Shown here piece by piece: positions 1-8,449 of a DNA stretch of 64,000 nucleotides (its first letter is position 1; each line of letters begins with the position of its first letter). This DNA is from Desulfonema magnum (GTDB taxonomy: Bacteria > Desulfobacterota > Desulfobacteria > Desulfobacterales > 4be13), in the NCBI RefSeq assembly GCF_017377395.1, contig NZ_CP061800.1, positions 3,989,633 to 4,053,632 on the forward strand, read 5' to 3'. The notes under the pieces were generated by a model that saw only the letters and a program-made list of their open reading frames with translations, had not been told where the DNA came from and ran no database searches. A program made the position numbers and the translations under genes.

Positions 1-50
1 TCCTGCAAAAAAGTAACAACAAGAAGTGAAATTTTCAGACAGCTTATATG

Positions 51-205
51 ATAAGTACCTAACCATAAGTTTTCGATATTTTCCCGAGGAAGAAACCCGG
101 CTTTTTTTTACCGGAACGATCCGTCGCCCGTGACGGAAAAAGCCGGGTTTCTCCGCTGTTCACAGAAAAAAAGGATGTATAAAAAATTTTTGATCGGGTA
201 CTTAT
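51..205. repeat. MITE-like palindromic element, ATAAGTACCT family, copy 1
   Basis: The element opens with ATAAGTACCT and closes with the near-complement GGGTACTTAT. Inside is a strong hairpin whose arms are AAACCCGGCTTTTT and AAAAAGCCGGGTTT. A second copy with the same ends and the same inner hairpin lies at 24918-25070, and looser versions of the AAACCCGG hairpin lie near 26340-26425 and 36065-36130. It has no coding capacity. I see no clear target-site duplication for this copy. Confidence 0.6.
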
Positions 206-228
206 GTCTCCAAAATTGCCCCGGATAT

Positions 229-744
229 TTATTCCATACAGGGAATGACATATCTTTTCCCGTCCGTATTAATGACATACTGACCATCCGCATCATCCAT
301 ATAACTGGCTAATGAGAGCATGGCATCCGCATTCAGCTTTATGATATCCTCGTCATTTCGGACATACAGGTTGTCATTCTTCATTAATAATTTTTCCGGA
401 TCGAGCCTGATCTTTTTCCCCGTGCTGAGGCACAGGATCAGTCCGTTATTTTCGATAATACGAAAAACAAAAAGCGGTGTGTCTTCATATGGGAAATAGA
501 CTTTTTCAAGAAAATGTTCATGTTCCTGTTCAAGAAAATAACCGTCCTTATCTTTTTTTATGATGGAGTGAAAATAACTGATAATTTTCTGATTCGTGAA
601 TTTTTCATCATCAGTGTGCCATATGCCGTTTTTATCAAGCCTGAAAACGGCCTTTTCCCTGGGAATGATTACTATTGGTTTTTCTTTATCTGCCATTATA
701 GTGTTCCGATTTGCCATCTGACTGGCGGAGCTTTTTGACTGCAT
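229..744 (-). CDS. DUF1285-like small soluble protein
   Basis: This is a 171-residue soluble protein with no signal peptide or membrane segment. The central stretch (FRLDKNGIWH, then KIISYFHSIIKKDKDGYF and KVYFPYEDTPLF) has the outline of the DUF1285 family: a short strand with a W-H pair, a helix ending in KDxDG(Y/R)(F/Y), then a strand with an acidic DxP or DTP. Function is unknown. Three in-frame Met codons (744, 717, 696) could start it; the one at 696 (MADKEK) begins nearest the family-like core, but no start has a convincing Shine-Dalgarno. The downstream 3-prime neighbour is the palindromic element at 51-205. The family assignment is from pattern memory and is moderate. Confidence 0.6.
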   Translation of the reverse strand: MQSKSSASQMANRNTIMADKEKPIVIIPREKAVFRLDKNGIWHTDDEKFTNQKIISYFHSIIKKDKDGYFLEQEHEHFLEKVYFPYEDTPLFVFRIIENNGLILCLSTGKKIRLDPEKLLMKNDNLYVRNDEDIIKLNADAMLSLASYMDDADGQYVINTDGKRYVIPCME

Positions 745-832
745 GTCTCAGGACTGATTATAACTGACATGATTATCCCGATATATAATAAATTGAGTTC
801 CTGGGAGTTTTGAAGACACAGTACCTGTTTTT

Positions 833-1489
833 TCAGGAAATGTCAAATCGTGAGTTCAGTCGAGGGGGGCCTGCGTTTTCAGCCGGGGGGACCGGTTCCC
901 TCGGCCTGAGATTCCTCGCTCTCTCCAAAGCATAAGTCAGCCATAGCTCATCCGTGCCTATCGCAGATCGCCGGCGGAAAAATTCGGCAACTCTGAAACC
1001 CGCGGCATCAAATATGCTTCTCAGGTCATCATCCTCCCACAGATAAAAAACCCTGGCGTGAGCATCTGTTTTTTCGCCGGTTCCCTCCTTGAGACTCACC
1101 AGCACATATCCCCGGTCTCCCAGGGCCGTCACGATATTCTCAAAAACATCCTGAAAGCTTTCATGAGGAACATGAACCAGCGCACCCACGAGAACAATCG
1201 CATCCGCGGACAGGCCCGAGAAATCATAAGACTCAAAATCGCCTTCTGTGACCTCGCATCCCGCATTCTTCCGTGCCAGTTTCGCGAGTCCCGGAGAGCG
1301 TTCAAATCCGATCACATTAAAGCCCTGTTTCTTAAACCAGAGCAGATCACGCCCTGATCCGCAACCTGCATCCAGTATAAATGAACCCGGAGCAAGTCTC
1401 TGAGCAAGGGGGCGCAAAATGGAAGAGGAATCAGTATAAAATGTTTTTTCGTGGTATTTTTTGTAATTCTGCTGATAAAAATCTGACAT
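833..1489 (-). CDS. class I SAM-dependent methyltransferase
   Basis: A 218-residue cytosolic protein of the Rossmann-fold class I methyltransferase type. Motif I, LDAGCGSG, is at residues 39-46; the acidic end of strand 2 is in VIGFERS; motif II-like DAIVLVGALVHVPHE and the late strand GYVLVSLKEG follow in order. The substrate cannot be deduced; the length and the lack of extra domains fit the small stand-alone methyltransferases (methyltransf_11/25 type). It is transcribed leftward, and a 422-bp AT-rich gap separates it from the divergent adaptor gene at 1912. The Met at 1489 gives the normal distance (about 40 residues) to motif I, so I prefer it. The C-terminal 20 residues are Pro/Arg rich and probably disordered. 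Confidence 0.85.
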   Translation of the reverse strand: MSDFYQQNYKKYHEKTFYTDSSSILRPLAQRLAPGSFILDAGCGSGRDLLWFKKQGFNVIGFERSPGLAKLARKNAGCEVTEGDFESYDFSGLSADAIVLVGALVHVPHESFQDVFENIVTALGDRGYVLVSLKEGTGEKTDAHARVFYLWEDDDLRSIFDAAGFRVAEFFRRRSAIGTDELWLTYALERARNLRPREPVPPAENAGPPRLNSRFDIS

Positions 1490-1911
1490 GATATCTGACC
1501 GTTTGAATAAGATTTACAGGTCTCCGGTAACTCATATAACGCCCTTTTATTGTACGCAATCATCGTTCTGACATCATAGCCGGAACCATTGTGAAACAGG
1601 GAAAATTTATTCCTCATCCAGCTTGAAACTATTCATTATATTTATAAAAATATTATAAACTAATTAAGGGGACGGTGTCAAGCGGGAACGCATATTGATA
1701 CCAGGGGAAAATTATAATATTAACGATAACTTTTTTGGGGGAATATAGGTGAAAATTGAATCGCTCTGCTTTTATAACTATCCAGGAATATTTTTATAAT
1801 TTTGAGATTGATTTATAGTGACCAAAATGATAGATATTCAGATAACATTTCTGATTTGCTGATTTTAAATCTGAAATTATTATCTGGAAGAAAAAAACAG
1901 GAAGGAGCTGA
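1490..1911. other. AT-rich intergenic gap between divergent genes
   Basis: This 422-bp stretch separates two divergently transcribed genes and must carry both promoters, but I cannot pick out a convincing -35/-10 pair on either strand. It holds no repeat element of the families seen elsewhere. A clear Shine-Dalgarno, AAGGAG, lies at its right end just before the ATG at 1912. Confidence 0.4.
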
Positions 1912-2919
1912 ATGAAACCGATTTTATTTTTTATGATTTTTCTATTTTTGTGTCCGTGTCCGGGCTTTGCTCAGGACAAACTCATTATTCAAAGGGCAAA
2001 AAAAAATATCTTGCTGACCGGTTATACCCGAAGCAAAACAACTGTTACCGTGTCGTCGGAAGTTTCAGGAAAGGTACTCCGGGTCAACTATGACGTGGGG
2101 CAGACCATTGGTAAAAAACCGTTTTTTGAGACAGACCCGACGTTTATTGATTTTCAGATCAAAAGTACGCGGCAATCCATAAAAAAGCTGAAGATTGCAC
2201 AACAAAAAATTGCCTCACGGGTTTCCTATCTTGAAAAAGAATTTATCAGAATTGATAAGCTGCATAAAGGGGACCGGGCCACGGAAGTTAAAAGAGATGC
2301 CGCGGAAGAGGAGTTGAAACAGGCAAAATTTGAATCCCAGACCCTGGCCGTTGAAAAGGCTGTTTTGCAAACCACTCTGAAAGAGCTTAGAGAACGAAAA
2401 AACCGTCATAATATCAGCGCGCCCGAAGGCTGGATTGTTGTGGAGAAAATTGTTGAAGCAGGTGAGATTATCGGCCCGAATATGCCATTGGCAAAGGTCT
2501 CGAACTATCGGACCCTGGTGGTACCGCTTTCCGTATCCGGCAAGGAACTTGCTGCTCTGAAAGAACTTCCGCAGGCATTTGAAGCCAGGCTTGAAGGAAA
2601 ACCTGTGACAGCTGCCATTCACTGGGTAAACCCGGAGTTTAACGAAAAGACAAGAAAACTGAGCATTCAACTGGTTCTGACGCATTATGAAGGAGAAACC
2701 CGGGGCGGACTCCGGTTTTCCTTGCCGCTTGAAACAGAGACAGAGGGATTTCTTGTTCCCAAAGCTGCTGTGATCAGTCGTTATGATAATCCGAGAATTA
2801 CCATTAAAGGAACAGGAAAACCCTTCAATATTATGGTATTAGGAGAGACCGAGGACTATGTGATCATTGCGGAAGATGAGCAGCTTTCCTTAGGCACGGA
2901 GCTTACTGCTAATGAGTAA
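1912..2919 (+). CDS. HlyD/RND-type periplasmic adaptor protein
   Basis: A 335-residue exported protein with a classical signal peptide (residues 1-21, hydrophobic core then GFAQDK). Two half-lipoyl motifs (SSEVSGKVLRVNYDVGQ near 47-63 and ISAPEGWIVVEKIVEAGE near 165-182) flank a long charged alpha-hairpin (about residues 80-150). This is the layout of membrane-fusion/adaptor proteins that bridge an inner-membrane pump and an outer-membrane channel. The start has AAGGAG 5-6 bases upstream. No pump gene is adjacent: the next gene, 26 bp on, is a UbiA prenyltransferase. The adaptor therefore either works with a pump encoded elsewhere or is an orphan. The family is clear; the transported substrate is unknown. 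Confidence 0.85.
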   Translation: MKPILFFMIFLFLCPCPGFAQDKLIIQRAKKNILLTGYTRSKTTVTVSSEVSGKVLRVNYDVGQTIGKKPFFETDPTFIDFQIKSTRQSIKKLKIAQQKIASRVSYLEKEFIRIDKLHKGDRATEVKRDAAEEELKQAKFESQTLAVEKAVLQTTLKELRERKNRHNISAPEGWIVVEKIVEAGEIIGPNMPLAKVSNYRTLVVPLSVSGKELAALKELPQAFEARLEGKPVTAAIHWVNPEFNEKTRKLSIQLVLTHYEGETRGGLRFSLPLETETEGFLVPKAAVISRYDNPRITIKGTGKPFNIMVLGETEDYVIIAEDEQLSLGTELTANE

Positions 2920-2945
2920 TTTATTAACCTTATAACTTAACAAAT

Positions 2946-3869
2946 ATGAATATGAAAAATCAACAATCTTTTAAATCTGATGAACAAATTCCCGAGTTGT
3001 CTTATGTCCTGGACCGAATCAGCGCCTTTGGGAGAATGATCAAATTCAGCCATACCGTATTTGCACTTCCGTTTGCACTGGCCGCGGTGGTTCTGGCTCA
3101 TCGGGAATCCCCTGTCACCCTGAACCTGATTTTCTGGATACTTGTGGCGATGGCGGGAGCGCGTTCCGCGGCCATGGGATTCAACCGGATCGCAGATGCC
3201 GGGTTTGACGCGCAAAACCCCCGCACTGCTGACCGGGCCATACCGGCAGGGGGGATATCCATAACCGCGTCATGGATATTTGTGATCGCTTTCTCAGCTC
3301 TTTTCGTTCTGGCCGGAGCCATGATCAGTCCTTTGTGTTTTCTCCTTTCCGCGCCGGTGCTGCTGATACTCTTCTCCTATTCCTATGCCAAACGGTTTAC
3401 GGCTTTCTCACATCTGTACCTGGGCTTTGCTATCTCCCTCGCGCCTGTGGGGGCATGGATTGCCGTGACTGGCGGGTTTGACTGGCGCATTCTGCATCTT
3501 TCCCTGGGGCTTCTCACCTATATTGCAGGCTTTGATATTCTGTATGCGTGCCAGGATTGGGAATTTGACAAAAAAATGGGGCTGTTCTCCATTCCTTCCC
3601 GATTCGGAATAAAAACAGCGTTTCGCATCTCAGCGGTTTTACATGTGCTGACGTTTGTTTTTTTTGTTCTCATTTTCATTGTCTTTGACATGGGCATATT
3701 TTATATGGGAACGCTGGTTATCATCGGCGGGCTTCTGATCCTGGAACACAGGCTGGTCAGTCCCCGGGACATGACCCATATCCAGATCGCTTTTTTTCAT
3801 GTGAACAGCGCAATTTCCATTCTTCTGTTTTTGGGGATTCTGTCTGATGAACTGATAAAAGGCATCTGA
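2946..3869 (+). CDS. UbiA-family prenyltransferase, probably menaquinone (MqnP-type)
   Basis: A 307-residue polytopic membrane protein of the UbiA superfamily, which attaches a polyprenyl chain to an aromatic acid. The first Asp-rich site is N80xxxD84xxxD88 followed by NPRTADR, and the second is D204xxxD208 (DWEFDKK) followed by GLFSIPSRFG; both bind the Mg-diphosphate of the prenyl donor. About eight or nine hydrophobic segments are visible. The partner decarboxylase of the UbiD family lies 316 bp downstream. In sulfate reducers this pair is usually the late step of the futalosine menaquinone pathway (MqnP and MqnL) rather than ubiquinone synthesis; that pathway assignment is inference from organism type. 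A Met at 2952 is an alternative start. Confidence 0.85.
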   Translation: MNMKNQQSFKSDEQIPELSYVLDRISAFGRMIKFSHTVFALPFALAAVVLAHRESPVTLNLIFWILVAMAGARSAAMGFNRIADAGFDAQNPRTADRAIPAGGISITASWIFVIAFSALFVLAGAMISPLCFLLSAPVLLILFSYSYAKRFTAFSHLYLGFAISLAPVGAWIAVTGGFDWRILHLSLGLLTYIAGFDILYACQDWEFDKKMGLFSIPSRFGIKTAFRISAVLHVLTFVFFVLIFIVFDMGIFYMGTLVIIGGLLILEHRLVSPRDMTHIQIAFFHVNSAISILLFLGILSDELIKGI

Positions 3870-3941
3870 TCTGAATATAAACATAATGGTCATGATTCTG
3901 GGAACAGAACGAAACATTAAATTTTCAAATAGGTTACTAAC

Positions 3942-4134
3942 ACTTGATAATCAAGTTTTCTGATATGATCCGGCGGCCGGATAGTCTGTCGTTCCGTTTG
4001 ACGACCTGACTGATCCCGCCGAAGTCTGAACTCACGCCGATGCCTGCGAAAGCAGAAATCTGGCCGATGCTGCACTTCCGGGAAGTGGATTCCTGCTTTC
4101 GCAGGAATGACAGAAAAAAACTTGATTACCGAGT
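3942..4134. mobile_element. MITE-like element, family ACTCGAT/ATCGAGT, copy A
   Basis: The left end reads ACTTGATAATCAAGTTTTCT and the right end reads AAAAAACTTGATTACCGAGT, an imperfect inverted repeat. Near the right end (4089-4108) is the perfect hairpin ATTCCTGCTTTCGCAGGAAT. Five copies with these ends and hairpins occur in the window (3942-4134, 9324-9549, 24769-24916, 25111-25259, 26497-26666) plus one solitary end at 6001-6020. It carries no gene, so any movement would need a transposase in trans. Confidence 0.75.
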
Positions 4135-4137
4135 AAT

Positions 4138-4174
4138 ACCTGACACCTGACACCTGACACCTAACACCTAACAC
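4138..4174. repeat. heptamer tandem repeat (TGACACC/TAACACC)
   Basis: Five consecutive 7-bp units alternate between TGACACC and TAACACC, just upstream of the UbiD-family gene. The same heptamer, read on the other strand as GGTGTTA/AAGTGTT, recurs at 16681-16725 and at 28737-28763. All three lie in intergenic spacers. I see no coding or binding function. Confidence 0.7.
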
Positions 4175-4185
4175 CTTCATAAACC

Positions 4186-5991
4186 ATGAAATCATACTAT
4201 AAAAATATTTCAGAATTTATCCGTGCGCTCAAAAGCGCCGGAGAACTTAGAGTAATCACGCAGCCGGTCTCTCCTTATCTTGAAATCAGCAAAATAGCGG
4301 ATGCTGAGTCCAAAAGTCCGGGGGGAGGAAAGGCCCTTTTATTTGAAAACGCGGAAGGGTCTCCTTTTCCTGTTGCCATCAATCTGTTTGGCAGTTCCGA
4401 ACGTATCTGCATGGCCCTGGGCGTGGATCATCTGGATCAGTTGGGAGAGCGGGTCCGGTATTTCATGGAATTGTCTCCGCCCGGAAATATCAGAGATATC
4501 CTGGGGCTTCTTCAAACCGGAATCTCTGTATCCCGTTTTTTTCCCAGACAGTCCCGCTCTCATCTGCCTCCCTGTCAGGAGGTCGTTCATACCGGAGATG
4601 ATGTGGATTTGTCAAAGCTTCCTGTGCTGCATTGCTGGCCCAAAGACGCGGGGCCTTTTGTGACGCTGCCGCTGGTATTTACAAAAAGTCTGAAAACCGG
4701 CAGGCAAAATGTGGGCATGTACCGGCTCCAAGTGTTTGACAAAAACACCACCGGGATGCACTGGCATATTCACAAGGATGGCGCACATTTTTATCAGGAA
4801 TATGTCCGGGCAAAACAGCGGATGCCCGTAGCCGTGGCAATCGGAGCTGATCCAGCGGTGATTTATGCGGCCACCGCGCCCATGCCCAGAAATCTGGATG
4901 AAATGATTCTGGCCGGGTTCATCCGTAATAAGCCTGTCTCCATGACCCGATGCGTCACCTCAGACGTGAAAGTGCCGGCCGAGGCGGAATTTGTTTTGGA
5001 GGGATATGTGGACCCCGGAGAGCTGAGGCGGGAAGGGCCTTTCGGAGATCATACCGGGTATTATTCTCTGGCAGATGATTATCCTGTGTTTCATGTGACG
5101 GCCATCACCCACCGGAAATCTCCGGTTTACTGCACCACGCTGGTGGGACCTCCGCCTATGGAAGACTGCTACCTGGCAAAGGCCACGGAACGTCTGTTTC
5201 TGCCCATGCTTCAGTCTGTCATGCCGGAAATCCTCGATTACTGGTTTCCCTGGGAAGGCGTGTTTCACAATATTGTGGTGGTATCCATTGACAAAGAATT
5301 TCCCGGACATGCCCAGAAAATTATGAGCGGACTCTGGGGGCAGGGACAGATGAGTTTCTGCAAGACCATTGTGGTGGTTGACAAAAACATTAATCCCCAG
5401 GCCCCCGATGCGGTCATGTCAAGGCTTCTCAGCACCCTTGATGTCTCATCTGATATAACGCTCACCCGGGGGATTCTGGATGTGCTTGATCATTCCTCTC
5501 CGATCCCCAATTTTGGTGCCAAACTCGGTATTGATCTCACGGACCGGTTTCCAGGAGAACCGGAGAGAACCTGTCCTCCGGAGCTTCCGTGTTTTTCTGT
5601 TTCAGAAAAGGAATTGCTGACAGCTATTCAGAATCAGGCGGACGGAGTGGCCGCTTGCAGATTCTTTTCTTTTCATGACACAGACCCGAGTGGCACCTGT
5701 CAGAATCGTATTCTTATGCTTGCTGTGGAAAAAGGACAGGATCGGGGGGGAGCTTATTTTGCAGAATGTCTGCGGGAGACGGATCTGCTGAAACCATTTA
5801 ATATCATTTTGCTGTATGATGCCAAAATTAATTTGGAGAAAAATTCTCTGATTCTTTGGAAGCTCTTTAACAATGCAGACCCGGACAGAGACATGTTTTT
5901 TCAGGGCAATTATGTGGTCATTGACGCGTGTCAGAAAGGCCCCATGGACGGGCATCTCAGGGAGTGGCCCGAAGAACTGACTTTTCAATGA
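4186..5991 (+). CDS. UbiD-family decarboxylase (menaquinone biosynthesis, MqnL-type)
   Basis: A 601-residue cytosolic protein of the UbiD superfamily, non-oxidative decarboxylases that use prenylated FMN. Family hallmarks include the N-terminal LRVITQPVSPYLEISKIAD, the GMYRLQVFDKNTTGMHWHIH block (metal/cofactor site), EFVLEGYVDPGELRREGPFG, GDHTGYYSLAD and the conserved EGVFHNIVVVSIDKEFPGHA. The E-x5-E...E residues in LEGYVDPGELRREGPFGDH are consistent with the catalytic E-R-E triad. Its length is nearer to the futalosine-pathway decarboxylase (about 600) than to the E. coli UbiD of about 500. With the UbiA homologue upstream it probably forms a menaquinone pair. No strong Shine-Dalgarno is visible; the start was chosen by homology to the family N terminus. 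Confidence 0.88.
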   Translation: MKSYYKNISEFIRALKSAGELRVITQPVSPYLEISKIADAESKSPGGGKALLFENAEGSPFPVAINLFGSSERICMALGVDHLDQLGERVRYFMELSPPGNIRDILGLLQTGISVSRFFPRQSRSHLPPCQEVVHTGDDVDLSKLPVLHCWPKDAGPFVTLPLVFTKSLKTGRQNVGMYRLQVFDKNTTGMHWHIHKDGAHFYQEYVRAKQRMPVAVAIGADPAVIYAATAPMPRNLDEMILAGFIRNKPVSMTRCVTSDVKVPAEAEFVLEGYVDPGELRREGPFGDHTGYYSLADDYPVFHVTAITHRKSPVYCTTLVGPPPMEDCYLAKATERLFLPMLQSVMPEILDYWFPWEGVFHNIVVVSIDKEFPGHAQKIMSGLWGQGQMSFCKTIVVVDKNINPQAPDAVMSRLLSTLDVSSDITLTRGILDVLDHSSPIPNFGAKLGIDLTDRFPGEPERTCPPELPCFSVSEKELLTAIQNQADGVAACRFFSFHDTDPSGTCQNRILMLAVEKGQDRGGAYFAECLRETDLLKPFNIILLYDAKINLEKNSLILWKLFNNADPDRDMFFQGNYVVIDACQKGPMDGHLREWPEELTFQ

Positions 5992-6000
5992 ATAGCTGTC

Positions 6001-6020
6001 ACTCGATAATCAAATTTTTT
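6001..6020. repeat. solitary terminal repeat of the ACTCGAT MITE family
   Basis: The 20 bases beginning ACTCGATAATCAAATTTT match the left terminus of the element found at 3942, 9324, 24769, 25111 and 26497. No partner end or inner hairpin follows within 300 bp, so this is a lone end, left by deletion or an abortive event. Confidence 0.6.
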
Positions 6021-6529
6021 ACCATTATTGACAACCTGAATTTTAAATTATATAGGTTTTTAAAAGGGAGAATTCAAAATGGGCGACCGGGAACCCCCGG
6101 AAAAACCGGACAGAACCGACTGGCACCGTCTGTGGGGTCTGATGATGGAGCCTCTGTTTGCAAGGCTCGGGTGCGAAACAGTGGTGGAGATGGACCTGTC
6201 CGCCAAAATTCAGCGTCTTGACATGGCGGTTGTCACCAAAGGAAAGAAAAAACCCCTTTACAGCGAAACTGACCCGGATTATTATGAGGGCTTTGAGAAC
6301 CTGAACGAACATAACCTCATCTCCTTCAAGTCCTTCAGGGAGGTGTTCAATATGACCGCGGCCGAGGAGTTTTACGGACATTTCATAAATTACAGAAAAA
6401 TCAGGAAGATTCCTGAGAATGCCGGGCACACCGTGAATCTTTATGCTGTGACCCATCACTTTCCCAGGGAGCTTTTCTCCCGTTTCGCCGGCACGGGTCT
6501 CATCAGAAAGATCACTGACAAGATTTATG

Positions 6530-7896
6530 CTGATTATAACGGATTTAGGGGAGGCTCCCCGAATCCGCCTAATGAGGCTGATATCAGGAGGTTATGCAGC
6601 CAATTCTCATGATAACGGAATCCGTTAAACCGCTCCGCCCTGCTTTGTAATCCGTCGTACTTTTTTACAGTGTACGGATTTGAAGGGGTGAAATTGAAAA
6701 TAAGTGCCCATCCCCGGACACTGAGTTCCGCTGAAGGTATAAAGCCATGAAAATACTGAGTATTAAAAAGATGGCGATCCATCATTCGCATCAGACGGTC
6801 GAGCATGTTGCTTGTTCTGTGCGCCCCCGGAAAAGCGTATGCTGTCGCAAAGGCGGCGATATTTTCCCGCATTTTGGCGATTTTGTCAGCGATGACGGAA
6901 GGAAGAGAGGCTTTCTCCGCCCATTCGGAGAAGCGTCTCACTCTCTGCGAGAAAGAAGCCCTGGTCACAGCCCGGTAGCAGTCCCACAATTTCGAAACGA
7001 CTTCGTCATAAATCTCTCCGAACTTTTTCTTCGCCCTGTCCCGGATACCGATGAATGTATGAAGGAAACACAGAATCAGCGTGACAGACGGAAAAAGGCT
7101 TTTCCATGCGTTCATGGTGGCTTTCCATCCGTCGGTGCTCACGGTTTCGGGGGAATAATCAGGAGCGATATTCCGGGCTTCCTCCTTATATGTTCCGTAA
7201 GCTTCTTTCAGAGAATCCTCGCCGGCGCTGTCCGCAACGGAAGCTCCGAGAATGCATTCTTCCGCAGCCGTGACGGCAACATAGCTCTTCTCACCCTGTA
7301 CGGAAGTATGTTTCTCATCGGCAAGGAGATGCTTCGGCAGTTTCCCGGCATCTCTGACCGTTGTGCCGACAATGCTGTTCCGTCCGAGGGACTGTTCCAT
7401 ACGCTGCCAGTACATGGGATCCCTGCCGAAAACGTATGCCAGTCCCCAGAAAGGGACGGAGAATTTGCGAAGGAACAGGGCCTTTTCCGCCTCGTCGGTC
7501 ATCCCTGTCATATAAGGCATGACGAAGGAAGGACGGACTGTGTGACTGACTCCTCCGATTTCTATGCGGCGAATTTTAATTCCCTGTTTTTTCGAGATAT
7601 AACTGTCCTTTGTCCGCCAGCCGCATTCCGTCCCGGGCGGAAACAGTTCGGGATGTTCCGCTATCATTTCGTCGATACGAAGCCTGAACTGAAGGGTATC
7701 TCCGGCTGCCACATCCCAGGTTTCCCTCGAAAAGGGAAGGCAGATCGTCCGATTTCGCCGGGGAGCCGATTCTGATGTCTTTTTTTTATCCATCGGAAAT
7801 TCCTCCTTAAAAATGAATTATTATAATTCATTTTACAACGGGGCAGAGGGCTTGTCAATGCAATAAGGGAGCCTCCCCTAAATCCGTTATAATCAG
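6530..7896. mobile_element. insertion sequence, 1367 bp, ends CTGATTATAACGGATTTAGG
   Basis: The termini are CTGATTATAACGGATTTAGG at the left and its exact complement at the right, extending to about 25 bp (through GGGAGG). The flanking target duplication is GATTTAT (6522-6528 and 7897-7903). It encodes one gene on the minus strand, whose last codons lie inside the left terminal repeat. The same termini bound gene-less elements at 13539-13712, 22207-22448 and 35825-35989, and one degenerate end is at 32420-32446. So this is the likely autonomous parent of a MITE family present here. Confidence 0.9.
6534..7793 (-). CDS. transposase of the CTGATTATAACGG insertion sequence
   Basis: A 419-residue protein filling the IS. 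Candidate catalytic acids are D in LLADEKHTSVQG, D in VSTDGWKATMNAW about 70 residues later, and D/E in RTSNMLDRLMR, an arrangement like that of DDE/RNase-H-fold transposases. The CFLHTF stretch after the second acid resembles the His/Cys-containing insertion of some of these enzymes. It has no signal peptide or membrane segment. The C-terminal residues GEPPLNPL are encoded by the terminal inverted repeat itself. The start ATG at 7793 is preceded by AAGGAGGAATTTCCG. I cannot place it in a named IS family with confidence; the 7-8-bp target duplication is a clue for classification. Confidence 0.8.
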   Translation of the reverse strand: MDKKKTSESAPRRNRTICLPFSRETWDVAAGDTLQFRLRIDEMIAEHPELFPPGTECGWRTKDSYISKKQGIKIRRIEIGGVSHTVRPSFVMPYMTGMTDEAEKALFLRKFSVPFWGLAYVFGRDPMYWQRMEQSLGRNSIVGTTVRDAGKLPKHLLADEKHTSVQGEKSYVAVTAAEECILGASVADSAGEDSLKEAYGTYKEEARNIAPDYSPETVSTDGWKATMNAWKSLFPSVTLILCFLHTFIGIRDRAKKKFGEIYDEVVSKLWDCYRAVTRASFSQRVRRFSEWAEKASLPSVIADKIAKMRENIAAFATAYAFPGAHRTSNMLDRLMRMMDRHLFNTQYFHGFIPSAELSVRGWALIFNFTPSNPYTVKKYDGLQSRAERFNGFRYHENWLHNLLISASLGGFGEPPLNPL

Positions 7897-8449
7897 GATT
7901 TATTGATCTCAATGTGTTCAGCCCCATCCGCTTCATCATCACCCGCGGAAGCGACCATCCGATCATGGGCCTCTTTTCCGACGACCCCGAACAGATCATG
8001 GCCAGCAGGAGGAGGCTCGAAAACGACGGGTGGCTGCTCAGGGAGGTCAGTTCGTATCTTGAGAAACTTTACAGACATTATTCACTGGAGGGAATAGACA
8101 TGCCGTACACCCAGGAAATGTTCATCAGGGATCATTATCCCGAATGGTATGCGAAAATTCGGGAAGGCGAGGCCAGAGGCGAGGCCAGAGGCGAGGCCAG
8201 AGGTGAAGCCAGAGGCGAGGCCAGAGGAAAGATGAAAGGAAAGCTGATCGGCCAGATTCTGACCTTGCAGCGGATTTCAAAACACGCTGTTTACGCCGAG
8301 GCGGAACTTGAAGCCAAAGACATCGGAGAACTCAGAGCGATTGCCTCAGAAACCGAGGACAGGCTTTTTTCAAGCCAATGACCTGTTTGGCAATGCTTTG
8401 ACTCAGGAGATGTGCGTTCGGAAAATAGCTTATAATTCATGGAGAGCAA

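Larger units (their letters stand above)
6079..8381 (+). pseudogene. Rpn/PD-(D/E)XK-like nuclease-type gene split by an insertion sequence
   Basis: The 5-prime part (6079-6528) encodes about 150 residues including QRLDMAVVTK and LNEHNLISFKSFREVF, the D...(N/E)xK pattern of PD-(D/E)XK-like proteins of the Rpn/transposase_31 kind. The 3-prime part (about 7899-8381) continues with FIDLNVFSPIRF, then SDDPEQIMASRRRL, and ends in a charged helix. Near the C terminus five tandem GEAR-type units come from a 12-bp repeat (GAGGCCAGAGGC, 8166-8225). The gene is cut by the IS at 6530-7896. The flanks carry the duplicated target GATTTAT; exact excision would still leave a one-base frame difference, so a further mutation has happened. 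The intact start has GGGAGA upstream. Confidence 0.7.

Noticed and set aside
6747..7775. 342-codon plus-strand frame
   Set aside because: It is antisense to the transposase gene, which has the recognisable motifs and fills the IS; the plus-strand translation has no protein-like pattern.
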